The position numbers were made by a program, and so were the translations under genes. The notes under the pieces are model-generated. The model was not told the origin of the DNA. It was given only the letters and a program-made list of their open reading frames with translations, and ran no database searches. This document shows positions 39,701 to 45,700 of a stretch of DNA of 64,000 nucleotides, piece by piece. The DNA is from Symsagittifera roscoffensis (Eukaryota > Xenacoelomorpha > Acoela > Convolutidae): assembly GCF_963678635.1 (NCBI RefSeq), contig NC_087063.1:32686599-32750598 (forward strand). The letters are read 5' to 3'. Each line of letters begins with the position of its first letter. Position 1 is the stretch's first letter.

Positions 39701-42700
39701 ATAGGTTCCGATGATTTTTTCCAGGAAAAGTCTTTTTTTTTAGGCTTAAATTACCCTTTCGTGGTTTGAATTTGATTTTTCAAGTTCAGCTAATTTCCTT
39801 TGTTAAAAGGAAGGCAAACTCCGTTATAGCACAGCAAATGAGTAAAGGGCACAAAAACGTGATCGTCTTCTCGTTTCGAAAGTGGAATTTAATTTTAGAT
39901 TTCCCAGCGAAACAAAAACTTCACTCATTGATCCAGTTTTCTCAAATTAGGTTTATTTTATCACATGAAAGCCATTTATAAACTGTGCTGGAATTTGAAA
40001 GAGCTTTACAGGCATCTTTTTTCCCTTTGAAATTCGAAAGATGAGATTTTTTCAAAAAGAAGTGTTTTTTTTTTTCAGTTTACTTGCGTTCATTGGCTCT
40101 TTTCCAACTGTCTGTTGGCTGAGTATTTTGCACGCAAAATGAGTCACTACGAGTAATCATTAGAATGGGTTGAGTGAATATCATATTAAAGTCATAACTT
40201 CTTTGTAGTTGCACCAGAGTTGAGAGTAACTAGTTTGAAATTTTTGAGTTTCAGTCTAATTTCGAGCTAGTAGAGCATTCGAGAAACGTTCGTTGCACAT
40301 AAAACTGGCTATTTATGCTACGAAAACTTGATTTCATCAAATTTGGATGTTTAGAAGCTAAGTTTTAAGCTTAATTGGCAATGAAAGTTTTCAAAAAAAA
40401 ATTGAAATTTTAAGCGAAAACTTTTAAACCATTTTTTTTTTCAAAATCTTCCTTTTTTGTTTGTTCGTTTTTTGGAGACTAGTGTTTTAGATTATGCCTA
40501 ATTTTTTAAAAATTTTTACACATTTTTATAGTATTTTTATCACATCACGCTCAAGTTTGACTACAAAAAAAAACTTCTTTGGTAGATTTTCTAAATTTTG
40601 GTCAACTTTTTTTAAAAAAATTGTTAAGTCGGCCGTTTTGATTTTGAAAAATGGATATATCAAATTAGTACAAAGGGGAAGCCTTTGGGTCGGTAGAGAG
40701 TCAAATCCCTAAGGGGGTGTCTCCCATAAATCCACTACTGCCTAGAGACAACATAGGGAAACAACTGTAAAGGTAAGATTAATCCAAATTTTTGGTTTCA
40801 GTCTAATCAAGCGGCTGCTCCTGTGGACATGAGACGCAATAAATCGGCCGCCGATATCTGTCCTTTCCAGGGCATGGTAAGTACACCAAGAAATTCCAAA
40901 AGCAAGTGTAACAATTGGAGAATGCCCAGTAATGCTTGATTTGTATAGATAAAATCAGTGTGATGAAAATTACCAACAATAATTCAAGTATCAAAGCTCT
41001 TTTGAAATACTTTCTTACGTGACGTCATATAAGCCAGTGCGTTGCCTTTAATATTCGCTTTATTCAAAAATCATGATGATTTTCTGAATCTATACCTGAG
41101 AAAAAGATCATATTTGGCTCTATATCTTAAGTCTGGAATATCGAGGACGGGAATGCAGGTTAAGATGAATGACTGGCACTTATAGCCTTGCTATTTGGTA
41201 TTGATTTGGTTTGGTTGAAAGGTTAACGGTGTTGTTCGTTAAAAATTAAACGTTAATGATCCAAAGGATATAAGCTAATTTTTTATCCTGATGTTATCCG
41301 ACCTAATGTATGAGCATGTTTTAATCAACTAGAAGCTCAGCACAGGGCGAAGCAATTGAACGTAAGTTCGAAGACAAAAGTGGGAGTGGTAACAACTTCT
41401 TTATAAGCGTCCATGGTTTACAGGGTCCATGGTCCATAACAACAATAATCACATGGTGTTTTGCTTCAGTCACTGGATGAGATCACAGTGGGCCACCCCC
41501 CACGTGAGCCATGTACTAAGAGGGAGTGTATGGTGTTCGAGATAGCGGACACGGAGGCCAAGTACGTGCACAGTCTGGGCACCATAGTGGAACACTACAT
41601 GGCTGCAACTTCTACAAACACCACAGCCAACTTCAACAACACGTCACCCTATTCTGCTTCTGACGTCACGACAGGTGAAGAGGGAGTTGCGACAAGTTCA
41701 GATGGACTGAATAAATTAAAAAGAGCAATTTTCTGATCGTGCCACATTTTCGCTGAGGATTTAGATGTTGTCATGCAAAATCTTCCCGAATTTTTCAATT
41801 GCTTTTCTGAATTCATTTTGTCTATGCGAAGATTTGACAATTCATTAAATGTTAAAAGCACAATGGGAATTGGAATTAATCACGTTTTCCCGTCGCTTGA
41901 TATTAGTAACTTTAAATTACAGAAGCAAGGCAGGAAAGGCAATGCGTTTCTCGAGATGTGAGAAAAAGCCCTGCTAAATGAAATTTCATGTCAAACATGA
42001 GCTGAACATTCTTTGTGCTGAGTGAGTTCTGTGTGCTGAATGTGATTGTTTTCAGGTGCTCAAAACAACTCAGCCTCATCTACTTTAACAGCAGCGTCCA
42101 GTGGATCCCAGTGCATTCCGGTGCCCGCCGAGCTGGCAGACAGACTACATATCGTGTGGGGCAACATCCGACAGATTTACGAGTGGCACCGCAATACTCT
42201 CCTGCCCGCGTTAGGCTCTGCCTGCTACGCCGACAACCTGCTAGAAGTCGCTAATTGCTTCATTAAACACGTGAGCATCATAACTTTGTGCGTCATAACT
42301 TAGTGCAAGTTTCTCTGCGCGAGTTTCCTAGATTGTCGCAATTTAATGAAAGTTTTAAAAATTGATTTCTGTGGTGAATAGATGAAGAAGTTATTCGAAA
42401 CAGTTAGAGTCACCACTTGGCTTTTAGAGACTCGATGAACGTAGCTTAGACTCTTATATAGGTCGCGATGATTTTTTTTAGGAAAAAAATTTCTTTAGGC
42501 TTAAATTTACTTTCTTCTCGGTTTGAGTTTTGATTTCTTTTTAAGTTCAGTCCATTTCCTTTGTTAAAAGGAAGGCAAACTCCATTATCGAACAGAAAAA
42601 GTAAAATTCATTAAAAACCTGAGTGACTTCTAATTTCAAAAAACAGTTTAAAAATAAAAGTTTACCTATTTATTTATCCAATTTTCTCAAATTGAGCAAA

Positions 42701-45700
42701 AAAAATAGTGTCAATCATAAATTGTTCTAGAAAATCTAAGCGCTTTAAGGCCATCTATTTTTTTCTTGGAATTTTGAAAGATCTTTTCAAAATATAAGCG
42801 ACTTTTCTCTACTTGCGTTCATTGACTCTTTTCCAATTGTCTGTTGGCTATGTTTCTGTTTACTTGCTTTCAATGACTCTTTTCCAACTGTCTGTTGGCT
42901 CTGTTTTGTCATACGCCCGCTAATCCGCTATGGGCTGCTTTCGCAATGTCACCACCATGCTTTGAATCATGTATTTTTTAATGAAAATAATCGTGTTTTG
43001 ACGATTTATAGTTTTTGCGTCCTAGAATATAAAGGTCTATTCGAATCGGTTATTTAGCGCTTTAAGAGTTGATGAACGTAGCGAAGACTCTTATATAGGC
43101 GGTGATTGTTTTTTTTCTTCATTTTTTGTTTTCAGGAAATCTGGGAAGTTTTTTCAGGCTCAAATTTACTTTTTGTACGGTTTGACTTGATTTTTTCAAA
43201 TAACAAGTCAGTATTTGTTTCTGTTTTTTTTTGCCTTCATTGCCTGTCTGTTGGCTTTGTAACTGGTTTCGATCGAGTATCGGCTGTACGTAGATCTAAA
43301 TTCTGTTTCAGTTAAAATTTTTGTTTGTGTTTCAAGGAGAGGCGTTTCCTAATGTATTCCAAATACGCATTGAACCTTCCCAAGGCTGACTATATAATGG
43401 GCGAGTTCGACAGCTACTTTGCCGATCTGAGGAAGACTCTCAACCTGAAGCTGAGTCTGAAAGATCTCCTGATTGAGCCAATCCAGCGAGCCATGAGGTA
43501 CCAGCTTATGCTGCAGGGTCTAGTCGGACACCTGGAAAAACATCAGGAGGAGCTGAAGACTCAAGAGGAGTCCGGACATCTGGACCGTTTGCGAACGAGT
43601 TTGAAGGTCATGGCAAGGATCCCGAAAGAAGTCAATGATATGATGCAACTGGGAAAGCTGTTTGACTATGACGGGAAGAATGGAAGTATCACGGCACAAG
43701 GAAAACTGATTCTACAGGCATCTGTGAGGTAAGGCACAAAAAAGTGCAAAAGAATTATACAAACAGAAATTTTCATGGAGAGGGGGTTTTATAAATAGAT
43801 CTTGTTAACTATTCCCTTATAAATGGATTTTGTTAACTATCCCCCCCCCCCTATTTCGATTTTCAGAAATTCAACTTTGGCGGCCACAATTCCAATAGCT
43901 TACAACAATTTTCAGAAATTAAATATTTGAAAATTTTTACGTGGGTATTATATAAATAGTGAGTAATAAAAATACGAACGCGCGAAAATGAAAACCCACT
44001 TAATTGTTGACATTTTCGAAATGCATATTTTATACAGAAACGGTTGTCAAAAATAATACATGCATAGGGGGGATAAAAGGGGGGGGGGGAATAGTTAACA
44101 AGATCCTTATAAATTAATGCTTTTAAGGTTTTAAAATTTGTCGCAAGTAGATGCATAAAAATTGTTCTTATTTTTCCAAATTTTCAGACTTGAAATTCTT
44201 TTTGCGACTTATTTGATTGCGACAACTACTGCAGATTTTCTTATCAACACTAGGTTCTACTCTGAGGGCTCGCCAAACTTAAATAGCAGTTCGAACAAGA
44301 AAAAAGACGCTAAGAAGCTTAACTCGGGTGCTTCGGGGGGCGTTGACGCCTCTGCAGATCTGGATCCGAGACACGTGTTCCTATTTGAACAGAGCATGCT
44401 AGTAGCTGAAGCGGAGAAGGGCTCTGGATCCTCTAATTTTATTGGACCCAGATACTTCTTCAAAAATTTTATCAAGGTAAATTATCAATTACTTGAAAAA
44501 GTGTATATAGATTGCCATTTACAAGTTTTTGTGAGAAAGATAAGATGATGCCGTCTATTTCTCCAACATTATTAAATCAAAACTAGTTGTAAATATTAAA
44601 CTTATCAATCAGTGCAATGAATAAATGAAATGTTGGACCAATTTAACTTCTGTCATCATAGTGTAGTTCCATGTTTTTAGTTCCCGGTTACTGAATATTT
44701 GTAATCATACTTAACGCTTAAATACTTGTGTTTTACATAAAAATCCAAATGATGCTTGATTTACAGGGCAGTTCAATGAACGGAGTGATCGTGGAGGCGA
44801 ACAACAACAGTAGTAACGGATCAGTGAGCAATGGGGCCTCCTCATCTGAGTCGAGTAGTGTTGCGGCTGCGCCTGTTCAGTTCAGACTGGAGTGCAGCAA
44901 TGACAAGAACTACGAGCTGCAATTTGAGAGCAGTGCCACCTGTTCACAATGGGCAACCACAATTACAAACCTCATCATGGACCGCAGAGACTTCGCGAGA
45001 GGTGAGTTGGTGACTTGCGAGAAGAATAATTGAGAACTAGATTTGAACCAGGGTTATGTCACCATTTGCTGAAACCGCTTAATAACTAATCGCTATTATG
45101 AAAATATCGCTAAACAGCTTTCTGGTGGTTGCCTTCTGGGATGCTGTCAATTGGCATATTATATCATCCGCAGCAAAACATAACTATTTGACCTGAGATT
45201 TAAGTCTATATTCGAAATCATGGCGTGCACTTATCTAAAAGTTATCAATGTTTGAGCCGCATGTGGGGAGTGAAAGTCACTGTTGCTAGTATAGTTGTTA
45301 ATTTTTTTGGCATGCCCGCTGCTTTGCTATGGCCAGTTTTTCGCGATGTCTCCATCATGCTTTGAATCATGCGTTTTTTGATGAAAATGAGCATGTGGTT
45401 TTTCGAGTCCTAGAATATAAAGCCAGCACTTATTAAGAGTTGATGAATGTAGTGAATACTCTTATATAGGTCGTAATGATTTTTTTTCGTTTTTTTTTCA
45501 GGAAGTAAAATTTACGTTTTTTTTGTTTGACTCGATTTTTTGGTCAGTTCATTTTCTCTAATGAAAGGAAGGCAAACTCCACTATCGAACAGAAAAAGTG
45601 TGAAAGGCCCGAAAAACGTGATCGATTTCTAATTTCGGAAATGAAATTCAATGTTCAAATTTTCCAGCGAGATAAAAAAGATTACCCATTGATCCAGTTT

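Larger units (their letters stand above)
34916..40801 (+). other. RhoGEF intron, 5.9 kb, dense in R1/R2 repeats
   Basis: R1 copies at 34951, 37440 and 39690, a partial one at 38225-38345, R2 units at 35202 and 35800, and a tRNA-like piece at 38787. 36290-37430 and 38870-39680 show no named feature. Confidence 0.7.
40877..43336 (+). other. Three short RhoGEF introns (40877-41469, 41675-42055, 42271-43336)
   Basis: The first two are repeat-free and hold nothing I can name. The third carries two R1 copies (42425 and 43060) with a 120-base duplicated spacer (42905-43055) that recurs before the R1 copy at 45425. Confidence 0.7.
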
